From Isohypsibius dastychi (Eukaryota; Tardigrada; Eutardigrada; Parachela; Isohypsibiidae): a stretch of 50,511 nt of DNA. The notes under the pieces are model-generated. The model was not told where the DNA came from. It did not search any database and saw only the letters and a program-made list of their open reading frames with translations. Of this stretch, positions 36,827 to 49,073 are shown piece after piece (the first letter of the stretch is position 1; each line of letters opens with the position of its first letter). Position numbers and translations under genes: made by a program. The stretch lies in assembly GCA_034696485.1 (NCBI GenBank), contig JAQIWT010000034.1:1-50511 (forward strand). The letters are read 5' to 3'.

Positions 36827-36869
36827 TCTGAATGCACGGCAATGTTAAGTTCGCTGTTTAGTTACAGGA

Positions 36870-37531
36870 CTGCCGCGGCCGGACCACGCAGAAATACCTT
36901 CGGGTGTCCTCCGGTAAGATGCTCGCGAGATGCTCGAAATAATGAAACTCTATCCTCCCGAGAAATTGGAGGTTGAGAGTTTTGATTTAGTCAATGAAGA
37001 CTGCGGGTCCAATTGATAAACAGGCGCAATACAGTCCTGATTAACTGTATCAAAACATTTTATGTCCAATTTATCGGCGGTGGGGGGGGGGGGGGGGCGG
37101 TTAAATTTTAAATTCGAAATCTCAAGAATTGAGACTACAGAAGATTCAAAGGCGATGATATTTCGTCCAGTTCCACACAATTCCACCTCGGCATAGCCTA
37201 GAATCGAGGTCAAAAAAGTATCGAAGTATGAAGAATTTGTAAGTATCATACGTTTCTCTCCCAGATGCGCCTTATCCAGGGATATTTTCTACTTTTCGAT
37301 GGGTTTTTTGACGATTTTCACAAACGTGAACTGACTGAGGAGAACTTTCGATTATATCCATGCCATAATCACTCGGAATGACTTAAATAAGACGTTGCTA
37401 CTTGGAAACAACCTCCCGCGAAATTTCACAGCCATTAAAGCTAAACTTCAGCCGGTTGATCTCCGCCCGCTGTATTACACGAGTAAAATTGTCCACCCCA
37501 GTGATATTTTCACGCATTCTGGTTGCTGCAG
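36870..37531. mobile_element. Degenerate relative of the SPAG17-intron MITE
   Basis: The left end (CTGCCGCGGCCGGACCACG) resembles the MITE terminal repeat. The right end, read on the minus strand, matches the left end of the copy at 30500 for about 60 bp, including GAAAATATCACTGGG and TTTACTCGTGTA. It is much longer (662 bp) and interrupted by a 16-base G run at 37082. No TA flanks remain at the left edge. Confidence 0.5.
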
Positions 37532-38127
37532 TGCAGACCGTGCTTCACGGAATTGACGTCATGACCGCAAATGATATCGTTCCCGCTCACTGGAAGTTAA
37601 TTCGCTTAGATCGGAGAGGTGGTCTGGACCACAAGTGGGATCACTGTCCGATCAGTCGACATTATCGGAAGTGAGGTTATGATCGATAGGAATGACAAGA
37701 ACTGAAATGACATTGTCAGAAGTATTTTCACCGAGAACTTCACACCGCACATCATGAGAGGGGGCGGGCATAGTAACTGTGCAGCAAACGACTGTATAAA
37801 ATTTCATGGTTTTTACTGGTACAATCACTCAAGTGGTATGCCGACGAGCATGAGTCGTATCACATCTTTCTTCTCACAACAGCAATATCTTCAAAACAAA
37901 GCAGGTTATCATAATCGTTTCTAACCGTGTCACAAACATAAGATTCACGAAGTCCCTGCCTGGACGTTGATTTTAATATTATCAAAGTAAACGCACGCCC
38001 CACGTATGAAATAACATACATAACAACTTTAGTCAGAGAAAAAAGAACACCCCTGGCCACCAATGAAAGAACAGAAGACTTGTAGAAATCTGAATTAAAC
38101 ACCAGTCAATGATAAAAGGAGCTAAAA
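37532..38127. other. Intergenic, 3' of glycogen phosphorylase
   Basis: No gene supported; presumed 3' UTR and flank of the phosphorylase gene. Confidence 0.45.
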
Positions 38128-41100
38128 TCACTTTTTCCCCAAGTCAACCTGCTTTGCATCGCTTTCTGAGATTGGTGCTATCCCTGCCGCGGGCGCCTTA
38201 CTAGCTTCACATGGTTTAACTTTCCAGATATCATTGCAGTAATCACGGATTGTTCGGTCACTGAAAAGGAGCAGTTTCAGAGCGATGTATACTACAGAAT
38301 GTATCAATCAAATACCTGCTGAACTTCCCAGAAGTGGCAATGTTTATCAGAGCCATTTTCGCCCACTTTTCCTTGTCTTTAAAGGCCGCATTGACTTGTT
38401 CCTGGGATTTCATGTAGGCATCAAAGTCGGCACATACCATGTATCTTCACCAAAGTCTGTTAAATCAACTGTGTCAATGGAGCTGACTCAGTCATTCACC
38501 TGTCCCATCTTAGAAGATTATCTACGAATTCCACAAACGCATTCTTATCGTTTGGTGAAAACATGCCGCTCCTGATCGCATCCAGTACTGATTTGAGCTC
38601 AGGAAGCTTATCATAATATTCTCGTGGATTGTACCTAGATTAAAAATGTCCTTGGCTCACTCATGACTCTTTGATAGACTCACCCTTTTTTGCCGAGTTT
38701 CTCAACTTCTTCAACGGTGAGACCAAAAAGAAAAAAGTTTTCTGCTCCCATTTCCTCCCTCATTTCAACATTCGCACCATCCAGCGTACCGATGGTCAAT
38801 GCCCCATTCATCATGAACTTCATGTTACCAGTTCCAGATGCTTCTGTGCCAGCCAAGGAAATCTGTTGACTCAAATCCGCCGCGGGCATCAGTTTTTCTG
38901 CTAATGTTACGCGATAGTTCTCCAGGAAAATAACCTGCTCACCATCAGAGTTTTTATTTTCACCATGAGCGTTTGAATGCGTTACGGCACCTTCAGTTTG
39001 TCTTTGATATCTGGGTCGTTATTCACGATCTTCGAAACACAGCCGATTAAATATATGATTCGTTTGGCCATCCAATAGCCCGGGGCTGCTTTTCCTCCAA
39101 TCATTACCACGCGAGGAACATACTGGCCGCTGGGGTTCTTTTTTATCTTCATGTAAAGAGCAGCAACATGAAGACAGTTCAACAACTGACGTTTGTACTC
39201 GTGTATCCGTTTCACCTACCGAAAGAGTCACTGTATGATGCATGCACAGTATTGCACTTTAGTTACCTGGAAGTCGAACATAGCCTCAGGGTTTATGTCA
39301 ATCTTGTAATAATCTTTTATATATTTTGCGAATCTTTTTTTGTTTTCGAGTTTGATTGCCATGACTTGGTTCAGGACGTTTTTATCTCCTGCAAGACCTT
39401 TGAGCTTTTGTAGCCCTGCCATGTTCCGGATCCATGAATCAACTGGTCCGACTTTCTGAATGATGAATTCTGCAAGAGCTGGATTGCAGTTAACTAACCA
39501 TCTTCTTGGAGTTATCCCGTTGGTTTTGTTTTGGAACTTCTCAGGCCATAGCTCGTAGAATGGTTTGAACAAATCCGATTTGAGGATTTCACTGTGTATA
39601 AATGCCACACCATTCACTGCAAAAGAGCCAACGATGGCCAATCTGAAGACATTGAGTTTGTCTTTCAAGCAATTCAGTCATTTCGTTGGTGATCTAACCT
39701 TGCCATATTGATCCTTTTTGAGCTGTTTGTGGAATCAGGTTCTTCGACGATAGATAGTGCACCTCTTCTGCTTCCATCTGGCCATTTTTTATCAACTTCC
39801 TCTTTTAGAAACAAATGGTTGATGTAGAAAATAATATCGAGATGTCGTGGTAGGAGTCTTTGTAGCATATCAACGGGCCAGCGTTCTAAGGCCTCCGGCA
39901 GGACGGTGTGATTTGTGTACGCGAATGTTTTGCGACAAATTTTCCATGATTCGTCCCAACTCAAACCTGGTCAGGAATGGGATGAGAAAACAAGTTTTCA
40001 CTTTCCGTAGAACAATGAGTGTTTGCCGAAATGTCTGATACCTTCATCGTCCATGAGAATTCTCATGAGCTCGGGGATAGCCAAACAGGGGTGAGTATCG
40101 TTGAGCTGAATGGCAACTTTATCCGGAAAGTCTTTGAACGATGTCCTGGTCGGTGTTTTCGAACCGTATTCGTGGTACTTGTAACGCCGTACTATATCGG
40201 CTAATGATGCCGCCACCATGAAATACTCTTGCTTCAGTCGAAGTTCTTTGCCCGTGAAGAAATTATCGTTTGGGTATAACACTCGAGATATGCTGAAAGT
40301 GGCATTTGTGCTCTTGATAAACTCATCATACTGATAGTCAGCTAATTCTTACTTTTCAGCGTTATTTCGATCGAGAACTGCTTCAATGTATTGTCCAGCA
40401 TTGAACTGGCCGAACTGAAACGAATTGGGTGACTTTGCGGCCCACAGGCGCAATACATTGCAGGTTTCGTTCAGAAAACCGGGTATGGGCATATCGTAGG
40501 CAATGGCGTTTACGACCTACATGAGAAAATAAGATATCTTGAGTCTTTCAACAAAATTTAACATGCCTGTCGATCCACCCATTGGCATCTGCGTTTCTCA
40601 TCAAAATATGTTCTTCCACCGAAATACACCGGAATTTTTTTATCAATACGAGGCTTCTCCCAGGGATCTCCAAATTCCAGCCAATCATCGCGTTCTTCAA
40701 TTTGATCCCCATTCTGAATCTTCTGATTGAATATACCGAATTCATATCGAATTCCATACCCAATAGCTGGTATTGACAGTGTGGCCAGTGAATCCATGAA
40801 GCAAGCAGCCAATCTCCCCAGACCACCATTACCAAGTCCAGCATCGACTTCTAAATCTTGTAGATCTTCAAGATCCAAACCAAGATCTGTCATAGCATCG
40901 ACACACGGTCCAGTTATCCCCAGATTCGACATGGTGTTCGTAAGTGTACGACCGATAAGATATTCCATTGAAAGATAATACACTCGCTGAAACACTTGGT
41001 AAAGCAACCAGACTAAGAACAACTGAGATCAGTACTTTCGGGTCTTGATTGTAATAGTGCTGCTGAGTTCTGAGCCATTTTTTCATGAGATGGTCTTGAG

Positions 41101-41316
41101 CGGTTCTGGCCAGTACGAAAAAATAATCCCTGCCCAGTGCAGTGTGGCGATCTTTTCCGACAGTAAAGTGCAAATGTTCATTGAATCGATTCTTGATCGC
41201 GTCGACAGTTGTCGCTGTATTTGTGTCACGAACACTCAAAAACCGTTGTCTGCCTGTTTGATTCTAAGATGATTCAACTGCATGCACCGGTTATGGTCTG
41301 ATATACCTTTCGACAT
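38128..41316 (-). CDS. Glycogen phosphorylase
   Basis: Complete 12-exon gene, 859 aa: 41316-41307, 41253-41036, 40986-40567, 40516-40353, 40292-40042, 39966-39699, 39642-39267, 39215-38991, 38934-38684, 38634-38500, 38444-38316 and 38260-38128. Introns are 49-75 nt and all phases agree. The enzyme releases glucose-1-phosphate from glycogen in the cytosol using pyridoxal phosphate. Landmarks: the animal regulatory site RQRFLSVRD (Ser10), [16 protein letters not shown], the [10 protein letters not shown] block, [31 protein letters not shown], and the cofactor lysine in [13 protein letters not shown] (Lys683). It ends DIWKVKP and a short Lys-rich tail. The first coding exon is only ten bases (ATG TCG AAA G). 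The intron after exon 3 has a GC donor (CAG|GCATGT). The Ser site implies control by phosphorylase kinase. Confidence 0.96.
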
Positions 41317-42198
41317 GCTGCCTCTCGGTGACAGCCCTCCACAAAATCAATCCTATTTCAATAACACTGTGGCTCCATGCTATCACCAACAACACTTGGA
41401 GCTAAAGAAAACAATTCTTATTCCTTATTTTCAAGAATAAGAGGTTGCCTAGCGTATGCCAAATTGTGCATTCTTGAGAAAAGGTGGTGATCTTCTCTAA
41501 AGATACGCGGGTCCACAGAATGATCCTAGGACTTTTGTTGTATTAAGCAAATAAAAGCTCACATTCTGGTGGCATTCCACCGATACAAACGCTGTCCATG
41601 TATAAATCCCACAGTTTTTAGATCAAAGTCCACTTAACAACCAGCCCCATTTTTGGTGTTTTTTATGCAATTCGCACCGATCGCACCAAACTGCCAATGT
41701 GTTTGTCTGGTTCTTGCTCCATGACCATACCCAATCGTGATAAAGTTCCTAGCAATCTTTAATCATTCACCCCTTGGGAACATACATCGAGAATGGTTTG
41801 GTGGGACCCCACTGTGCGACTGACTGGACAAGACGTTCGCAAGATCATCCTGAATAAAGTTACTGATTCAATCGCATCTTCTCGATATTCCACGGGTAAG
41901 TCTCACAAATAACAACGGGAAACACTCTTCGAAAGAGGATCAGGACTGCAATGTGTAAAGAAAAACGAAAATTTCTTCCAAATATGTACGGAAAAATATC
42001 AAACTTGGCAGAGTCTGTCTTGAACATTAGTGCATCACTGTTCTTACATGGAGATTAGTACCTTGGTTGTAATCGCAAAAAATGTGCAATCAGTGGATCG
42101 GATAGAATAGAGCTCACTTCGTAGTACAGTTTGAGATTTTGTTTAATGGCTGTCTTCATGGCCATGCAAAGATATGAATTTTCGAAAAGTCGATTTTT
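41317..42198. other. Intergenic, 5' of glycogen phosphorylase
   Basis: Presumed promoter and 5' UTR of the phosphorylase gene on the minus strand. No ORF or repeat of note. Confidence 0.45.
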
Positions 42199-42619
42199 TT
42201 ACACATGGAATCTGCACAGCGATGCAGCCTCTCCACATTTGATTCTCTGCATGGCCTCATCCGAGTCTTCCTTCGGAACTTTTGGTTTACAAACCTACAT
42301 CCAAGTCCATGAAAACCTCCATCTTTTTTAATATCACGATGAATCAGCGGTCGCGATGCTGATTTCTCAATGAATGATTTCTAATCTTGCACTAGCAAAC
42401 GAACTACTTCACGAAAATCAAACGAGAAAAACAAAATTCAGCGAAAAAACTTAGCTGGCTGTTTGAGGGCACGTTTCTTTTGTTTTGCACTTGCCCAACT
42501 TTGTGGACTTTCAAAACAATCCAGTTATTCATGATACAAATCTGGGTTTTCATTCTGACTTCTTCAACTACCTGAAAGCCCTTGTGTGCGAGATAACTAT
42601 GAATATTTGGATAAGACAT
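42199..42619 (-). CDS. Possible 47-aa microprotein (2 exons)
   Basis: Tentative. Exon 1 is 42619-42572 (MSYPNIHSYLAHKGFQ) ending CAG|GTAGTT. Exon 2 is 42294-42199 after acceptor GGATGTAG, encoding VPKEDSDEAMQRIKCGEAAS and a TAA stop. Both joins are phase 0. I do not recognise it. The sequence has the compact charged look of small axonemal proteins, but that is only an impression. The plus-strand ORF across exon 2 is an alternative. Confidence 0.35.
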
Positions 42620-42973
42620 GATAATTACGGCGCGCCCTCCCTAATTAAACAGTGAAAAATGAAAAATGACGGCCTACTCAACAAAAATTTCAAATGTTTA
42701 TCTGCATGTTGCAGCGAACCGGTTTTTGTACAGCCGTTGAAAACGTTTCCTTGATATTTTATCGAAATATGTTGCTGTTTCAACGATTATCATATAACCT
42801 CTACAACGTAGAAAAATTGATGGAAACTACGTAACACTAAACATTTTAAATCTTTGCCGATTTTCTGGTTGCTGAAGCACTTGGAATGTAAGAATGAGAC
42901 CGAACGAGAGGACAACAAGCTCTTTAATCAATGATTGGTCAACTTCACTTCATCTTCTACTGTCTGTCCACAG

Positions 42974-45621
42974 CGGGAACAATATCGGAGAGCGACGACG
43001 ATGATATTCCTCTCAAAAAAGGAGAACGGTATCCAGCTAAGAGCGACGATAGTCGCCCTGCCACTGCACCGGCGCCGGAAGGTGGTTTCACCCCGTTGGT
43101 GGAGCCATATAGAGCTCTGGGTGCTCTAACAGTGTTCGACGAAGTTCTTCTGAGGAAAGCAGTCGGTGTAACGGTGGTAAGCTTAAAAGAATGTCACATC
43201 GAATGTTGGGTTTTCACATTACATCAGCCGGCAGAACTCCAGTCAATGGAAGATTTGCGTCCACACAACACCAAGAAATTCCAACATTTGGAACGCTTCA
43301 TTCCACTGATGAGCAAAGAAATGCGTGCGTTATTCGTCAGTTCGGTAAAAAAATATTGGTAATGGATTATCTCATGACATTGTAGTCAGTCAGTCTGTTG
43401 ACGTAGGAGGACAGTGATGAGTCAGTACAACATCGCAACAATAGATATAAGTACGAAACCAAACTGCATCCGGCAGAAGATGTGCAATCGCCGACCGACA
43501 GCGGATACGTTTCCTGGCGTCTTTTCATGAAAGAGCTGCAGCGCTGCGCAGACAAAATAACACGTGGGCGTCATTTGTTTGAATTTGTAGATCAGAGCGA
43601 TCAGGTATCGCGTGGACAGATTGCTCGTTGATAGATACTCATGTCGATTCCATTTATAGTTCCTTGAAACGGAGCTCGTAAAGTTGCGTCTCAAAAATGT
43701 TGTTGCACCGATGCATGACTCGCCGTATCTGGGTGGGGTTGACCACATATCTTATTCTATGACACAGATGAAGAACCTGCTCGCTACGATGTCGGAAAGT
43801 TTTTCAGGTACAACGCCTTGAGTTGCACTAAACACACATGATTACAGGGATGAAGCGAAAAAGTTTGGCGAAAAAAAGAAATTTTTATCATTTCTCCGCT
43901 GGATCGACATACTGCTGACTTCGATAAGCAATACAAGGCTGCGAGAGATAATATCTTGGGCAAGATTCTTTTTTTCCTGGTTAAATCACGTCACTAACGG
44001 TTTTAGCAGAGGGTAATGAGTTACAAGCGTGTTGAGGAAATTCGACATGGATTTGAACCACGAAAACTACTTAAAGGTCCAAGGTGGGTCACAGTTTCCC
44101 GCGATAGTTTGACTGCTTGCTTCTTAATCGAATACTCTGATGATAGTATATTGTTCCACCCAAAGTGGCGGACACATAAGGATGGTGAACTGGAAAACGT
44201 CACAAATCCCAGTGAACCCCTACCGAATGAGCATTCCGAAAGCTCTGTAATGAATATAACTGACCAGGTGAGTGAAAGTCTTTGAGTCAAGAAACATGGG
44301 AAATGAAACTTCCTCGAAGAACCAACTGGAATGGAGAAAGTTCCATAGAGACAAAATGGCAGGAAAGTTTGATCGTCCAAAACCGATCTCGTACGTTATG
44401 AACATTTGTTACACAGTCTGTTTTCCGAAATTGTCTGGCTAGGGCAGATATTGAAGAATGGCGATATGAAGGAAACCCCCCGTGGATGGAAGTCATTTCC
44501 AAAGTTCAAAACCGATTTCAAGCAGTCAAAAGCGAGCTCAGCCTGCAAACTATTATGAAGAAGTAGGAAGAAATTGCATCACGAACTACGTAGAACGCAA
44601 GCGTCCCAGATTTCAAACGTGTTTTCGACTGCAGGACCTTACGGCGGGTGACAGAGGATAACGCAGTCACCCTTGTCAACGAAATCCACGAACGTTGGAA
44701 ACGAGCAGAGAGAGCAAAACGTGTCAAATATGAAAAATTCTTACGTCGCAAAAAGGAGTATGTTTTTTCATTGCTTTTATCAGTTCATAATAGATCATCA
44801 TTTTGAATCATTTTGAAGGGAGGTATACTGGATCCTCCGTCACCCGAATTGGGAAGAAAGAGCAACACGCCGAAAACACGAGACCATTCATGATCGCTTC
44901 CGAGCATTTAAAGAAAAAATTCGAGTCAATACCTGGTCAGGAATCCCTCGTTTCTACTCTTTGATCAACAATGAATTTCGTTAAGGTATCCCGATTTGAG
45001 CGACCAATGCAAAATTATTATGGAAACAACTCGTCCGATGCGCTTGTTGGAACAGTTCTCTAAAATGTCGTGGGATCACTTCAATTTTGCGCTCGAGCGC
45101 TTGGCGCTTGTGCTTTGTTCAACCTCAGCCCAAGATCTCACAGATCATCAATTTCAAGCTGCGGCAAGAGTGGGTTCAACTGCAGCTGAGAGGATTTAAA
45201 TCAAGATGATAGCAGTATTTTTTTGTAGTTCATATTACGGGAGATTTTGGGAGGACCAGAAGATCTTGTGAAAAGATGCTACGATTATCGAAAAGTCTCT
45301 TTTGAGCTACCTTTTCTCAGACCTGGACGAGGCGACTCCGTGATCGAAGAAGCCAGACCAGTCTTATTAAAAGCTGCCGAAGAGCGATCCGGAATGACCA
45401 CTCGGTTGAAAAACGGGATCAAACCATTAACTTACTCGTCGCAACGCGACTCAAACGAGCTTAAGAAGTCAGCTCAATCAGACGAAATGCTACATCGACC
45501 GCAGCTAGATATAACAGGAACCCTTGGTCCTGTTGATTTGGGTGTTCGTGCGAAAAACCATATCGATACCGAGCCTTCAAATCAATTCTTTGTTCCCAGA
45601 ACACGCAGGATAATAAATTAA
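42974..45621 (+). CDS. Unrecognised 11-exon gene, at least 662 aa
   Basis: Exons 42974-43176, 43228-43344, 43407-43604, 43660-43807, 43856-43959, 44010-44267, 44417-44562, 44635-44757, 44819-44935, 44986-45169 and 45229-45621 join with every phase consistent and a TAA stop, so coding is firm. The 5' end is uncertain. A frame from ATG 42931 is open, but bases before 42974 look like an intron end. I recognise no family. The protein starts acidic (ESDDDDIPLKKG). Helical segments follow (SWRLFMKELQRCADKI, KKFLSFLRWIDILLTSIS), then SYKRVEEIRHGFEP and a strongly charged helix (ERWKRAERAKRVKYEKFLRR). It ends in a polar tail. No signal peptide or membrane helix. Intron 5 (43960-44009, 50 nt) uses a GC donor (TGG|GCAAGA). 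The stop lies 292 bp before the LanC-like ATG on the same strand. Confidence 0.78.
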
Positions 45622-45913
45622 CTAGTGCAGGAAACAAAATTCGATCTCTAAGATTTACGAAGAAAAACATTTCAAGTTCCCATTGACGTTCAGCCACCGC
45701 CCGTTTGATAAGCGAATTCCACTGTTCTCACTCGGATCCCATCAGAAATCAGCTGTGTCTGTTTCCATTCGATGACCCCCCTCGCTCGCTCATTGAAGTC
45801 AGGTTACCAGGCTGCGACCTTAGTTTTGTGTGCAACGTAAAACATCTTATCCTGGCTGGATGTAGAACGTGACCACCAAATATTGACCCCTTTCGCTCGC
45901 CCATATTGCTTCG

Positions 45914-48900
45914 ATGGAAGTACAAAAGATCGCCAGGTTCATCCCACCAGTCAAAGCTGCTCGACAACGAAATTTTGAAAATCCTTTTCCGGATTACTCT
46001 GGCCAGAAAATCACTGATCCTTCATGTTTCAAGGAACAGGCATTTAGCTTAATGCAAGATATATACTCATACTACAATTTGTTTCCAAGCCGTCCGAGAA
46101 AAGATTTGTACATCGGAGGAGCAGGTGTTTCTTATGCTTGCTTGAGACTGATGAAACAGCTTGGCAGCGAAGCGGTCGACAAGCAAATGATTCGTGATCT
46201 GGCAGAGAAGATCGTTGATGCCTCCATCAAAGAGGTTCGTTCGAAAACCGAATGCGAGCGGGTATTTTTTACTGGAGATTACGGCGTCTTTGTATCTGCT
46301 GCGCTCGTCTACGCCGAACTGGACAGGTACCATGTGCCAACTGCGAAATTTTGAACTAGGTTTTGAATGCGTTGTGAGTGCGACAGAGCGGAGTTGCGCC
46401 TGAAAGCGGTCCAGAGGTGGCATCTAAAACCATAAAAGCCTTAGACATACAATACGATGGCCCGACGGCTCTGCGAGCCGATGCAATCCCTCATTGCGAT
46501 GAGTCACGAGCGTACGTGTACAAATACGTCGACGCAGAGCACACTTTGCGCCGTCGCGTGACAGAGCGCGAGTCGCGCACTGCCTGGCTTCAAACTTCCA
46601 AAATAATTCTTTCCTCGAATTTTTAAGAATCGTTTGGGCAAAATTCAGCTTCCAAACCAACTTCAGAAAAAAGAAGATTCTTTTCTCTATCATTAAGGCG
46701 AACAGTGGACCAGATTCTATGGCTGCATCATCAGCAGCATTCAATAATCGACGAAACGCCAGTATAAAATTTCAGTTTCCTCCAGCTTGGAGGCGGGACG
46801 CTGGAGCCGATTCCCCTCCAGCATAGTTATTGGAGGTCTTTTTCTTAACATGGTTTTGGAGGTCGCATGTGCGTTATTATCCTTCTTTTCCCGAACTTGT
46901 GTAAATAAACATTACTAACTGGATGAGCAGCCCTGTCATATTCAGTATATACAATTGCCTGAATTTCAAACTACAGTAATTGATGAGCAACGGTTATCTA
47001 CTGAGACCTTCGCTGCAATGATCCACTATGCTGCACCGAACCTAAACGGCAATAGATATTCAAAGCATTTTGTGTTTTTGTCTTCGCCGAGACGTTTAGA
47101 CGAGGAATGAAGAGGAGGCAATGTTCACAGGGCTAACAAGAACAACCATCCATCGAAAAATCAGTGCTGTAGTGAATCCCATCGATTTCTCCCGGAAAAA
47201 TTTTACTTTCTCAGGCGTCAAATAAAAATCACGTCAGAGAAATATTATTTCAATGGTTATTCTTTGCACTTTGTTGATTATTAATCTTCTCAATGTGCGA
47301 AACATTCACCACTTTTCAGAACAGAGGAGGCAGATGCAGCTCTGTCAGATTTCGTTAGGATCATGCAGACCTCTGAGCGTCTGAGTCTCCCACGTTCCAG
47401 CGCAGATGAGCTCTTTGCGGGACGTACAGGATATTTAGCGGGATTTCTGGAACTATGGAAGCGTTTTCCTGAACATCCGGTAAATCATGCCATTTTCTAG
47501 GTAATTAGGCTACGAAAAACCAATTCTGAATAACGTGGATGTGGTTCGTTTTAATTGCCCTTTTAGGTTTTACTTGCTGCTCCAGTAACAAGTATCGTCG
47601 CAGCGATTCTTGATTCTGGTCGTGAGTACAGCACAGTCAGAGGATTTCAGGCGAGCTGCCCTTTGATGTTCTTCCACTACGAAGCCGATTATGTCGGTAC
47701 GAGCAATTTAGTTATAATATGTTTTGTGCTACAGTAGACTCCGAGACTTTTCATGGTGGGTGATTTTGCATACTTCCGACAATCGCAAGTGAATCGACTT
47801 CGTCGACAATATCGGGGTTTTGCATGGTCGCAGAATAGCTGACTTTTGAGAGCCATGATAAGTCTCAGAGCCTGTTGTTCGTAGCATTGATCGTTTTCTA
47901 ATTATCCATGTGCCATTTGATTATGACCGTAGGTGCAGCACATGGACTTTCGGGTATACTACAGATCCTACTTTGTTTTCCCGGCGCTCTGGAGCAATTT
48001 CCGGGCTCGTTAAAGGACATTCAAACCAGCATGGACTATTTGTTGTCTAATCAGCAACCGGATGGAAATTTCCCTTCTGTTTTTGGGCAATCGTCGGATG
48101 AAAAAGACGAACTTGTTCAATGGTGTCACGGGGCAGCTGGTACGTGATATTAGATTAAAAATCAGTGTACAAATGGCAGTTTTCTCTCAGGGGTACTACC
48201 TGCTTTGGCCAAAGCATATCTGGTTTGGCACGACGAAAAGTATCTTGCTGGATGCAAAAAATGCGCAGATGTCATCTGGAGCAAAGGGTTACTGAAAAAA
48301 GGTCATATTAAAGCATTACTTGATATTGAGGTGAAGTGGATTTCAATGAATTCATGTTCAAATTTCTTGTTTCACAGGCCCAGGTATTTGTCATGGCATA
48401 TCTGGCAATGGGTACGCTTTCTTGATCATGTACAAGCTAACGAAAGAGCCCGAGTATCTCTACCGAGCGAACTGCTTTGGCGATATCATGCTGCAACCTA
48501 GCGTTCGCGAAATGTCGAGGTTACCAGACAATCCTTACTCGTAAATATGCTGTTTTTTTGACCATTCATCAGCCAGGTTTCAATCGCAATTGTGTCCATC
48601 CGCATAGGCTGTTTGAGGGAATCAGTGGAACGATGTGTTACTATGTTGATCTGACCGACCCATCAAAAGCTTATTTTCCTTTTTTCGATACATTCACAAA
48701 CTGCACCGCAAGTTTTCGCCGCCGTGATTCCGCTGGAGTCGAGACCAGCCTAGTTGCTGCTGGTGGCCCACTTCAAGTAAAAACTTCGGCTACTGCGCTG
48801 CAGAAGAGCGTTGCAGTTCCGAATCTCTCGAACGGTACTACCACAAAACCGACTACACCAACAGCCACGGTGGCAGTTCCTGGAAAATCAACTGCTGTTC

Positions 48901-49073
48901 GCAACAAAGAAACAGTTCTGAACGCAAATGGTTCTTTGAACGTATCGCATTCTGTCCATGATGTCAGAACTTCCGGATCACGGACAACCCTTGCGTTGGC
49001 AAATCCAACGGTCAAGGAAAAAACACTTGCTCCTGCGCCTCCACCGCTTGATCCGGATTCAAAAAAACCTTAG
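45914..49073 (+). CDS. LanC-like protein (LANCL) with C-terminal extension
   Basis: Seven exons: 45914-46326, 47320-47479, 47567-47696, 47933-48139, 48191-48301, 48378-48540 and 48608-49073, 549 aa, ATG at 45914. LANCL proteins are eukaryotic relatives of lantibiotic cyclases. They bind zinc and glutathione and add glutathione to dehydroamino acids in damaged proteins. The double alpha-barrel repeats are visible: NPFPDYSGQ, LFAGRTGYLAG, GAAHGLSGILQ, WCHGAAG, GICHGISGNGYAF and LFEGISGTM. The three zinc ligands are intact (Cys299, Cys345, His346). Vertebrate LANCL1/2 end soon after the block corresponding to KAYFPFF. Here an extra 128 residues (422-549) follow in the last exon, rich in Thr, Ser, Val and Pro, ending in PPPLDPDSKKP. 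Intron 1 is 993 nt, the others 50-240 nt. Confidence 0.93.

Noticed and set aside
40548-40844. Alternative-frame minus-strand ORF inside phosphorylase
   Set aside because: It overlaps the exon that matches the phosphorylase family over its full length in the other frame.
42931-42973. Signal peptide at the start of the unrecognised plus-strand gene
   Set aside because: The hydrophobic stretch coincides with a pyrimidine-rich tract ending in CACAG, so it is better read as the end of an intron.
43980-44009. A 30-nt GT-AG intron (GTTAAATC...TTTTAGCAG) in the unrecognised gene
   Set aside because: It would create a stop at the junction. The 50-nt GC-AG intron keeps the frame and matches neighbouring intron lengths.
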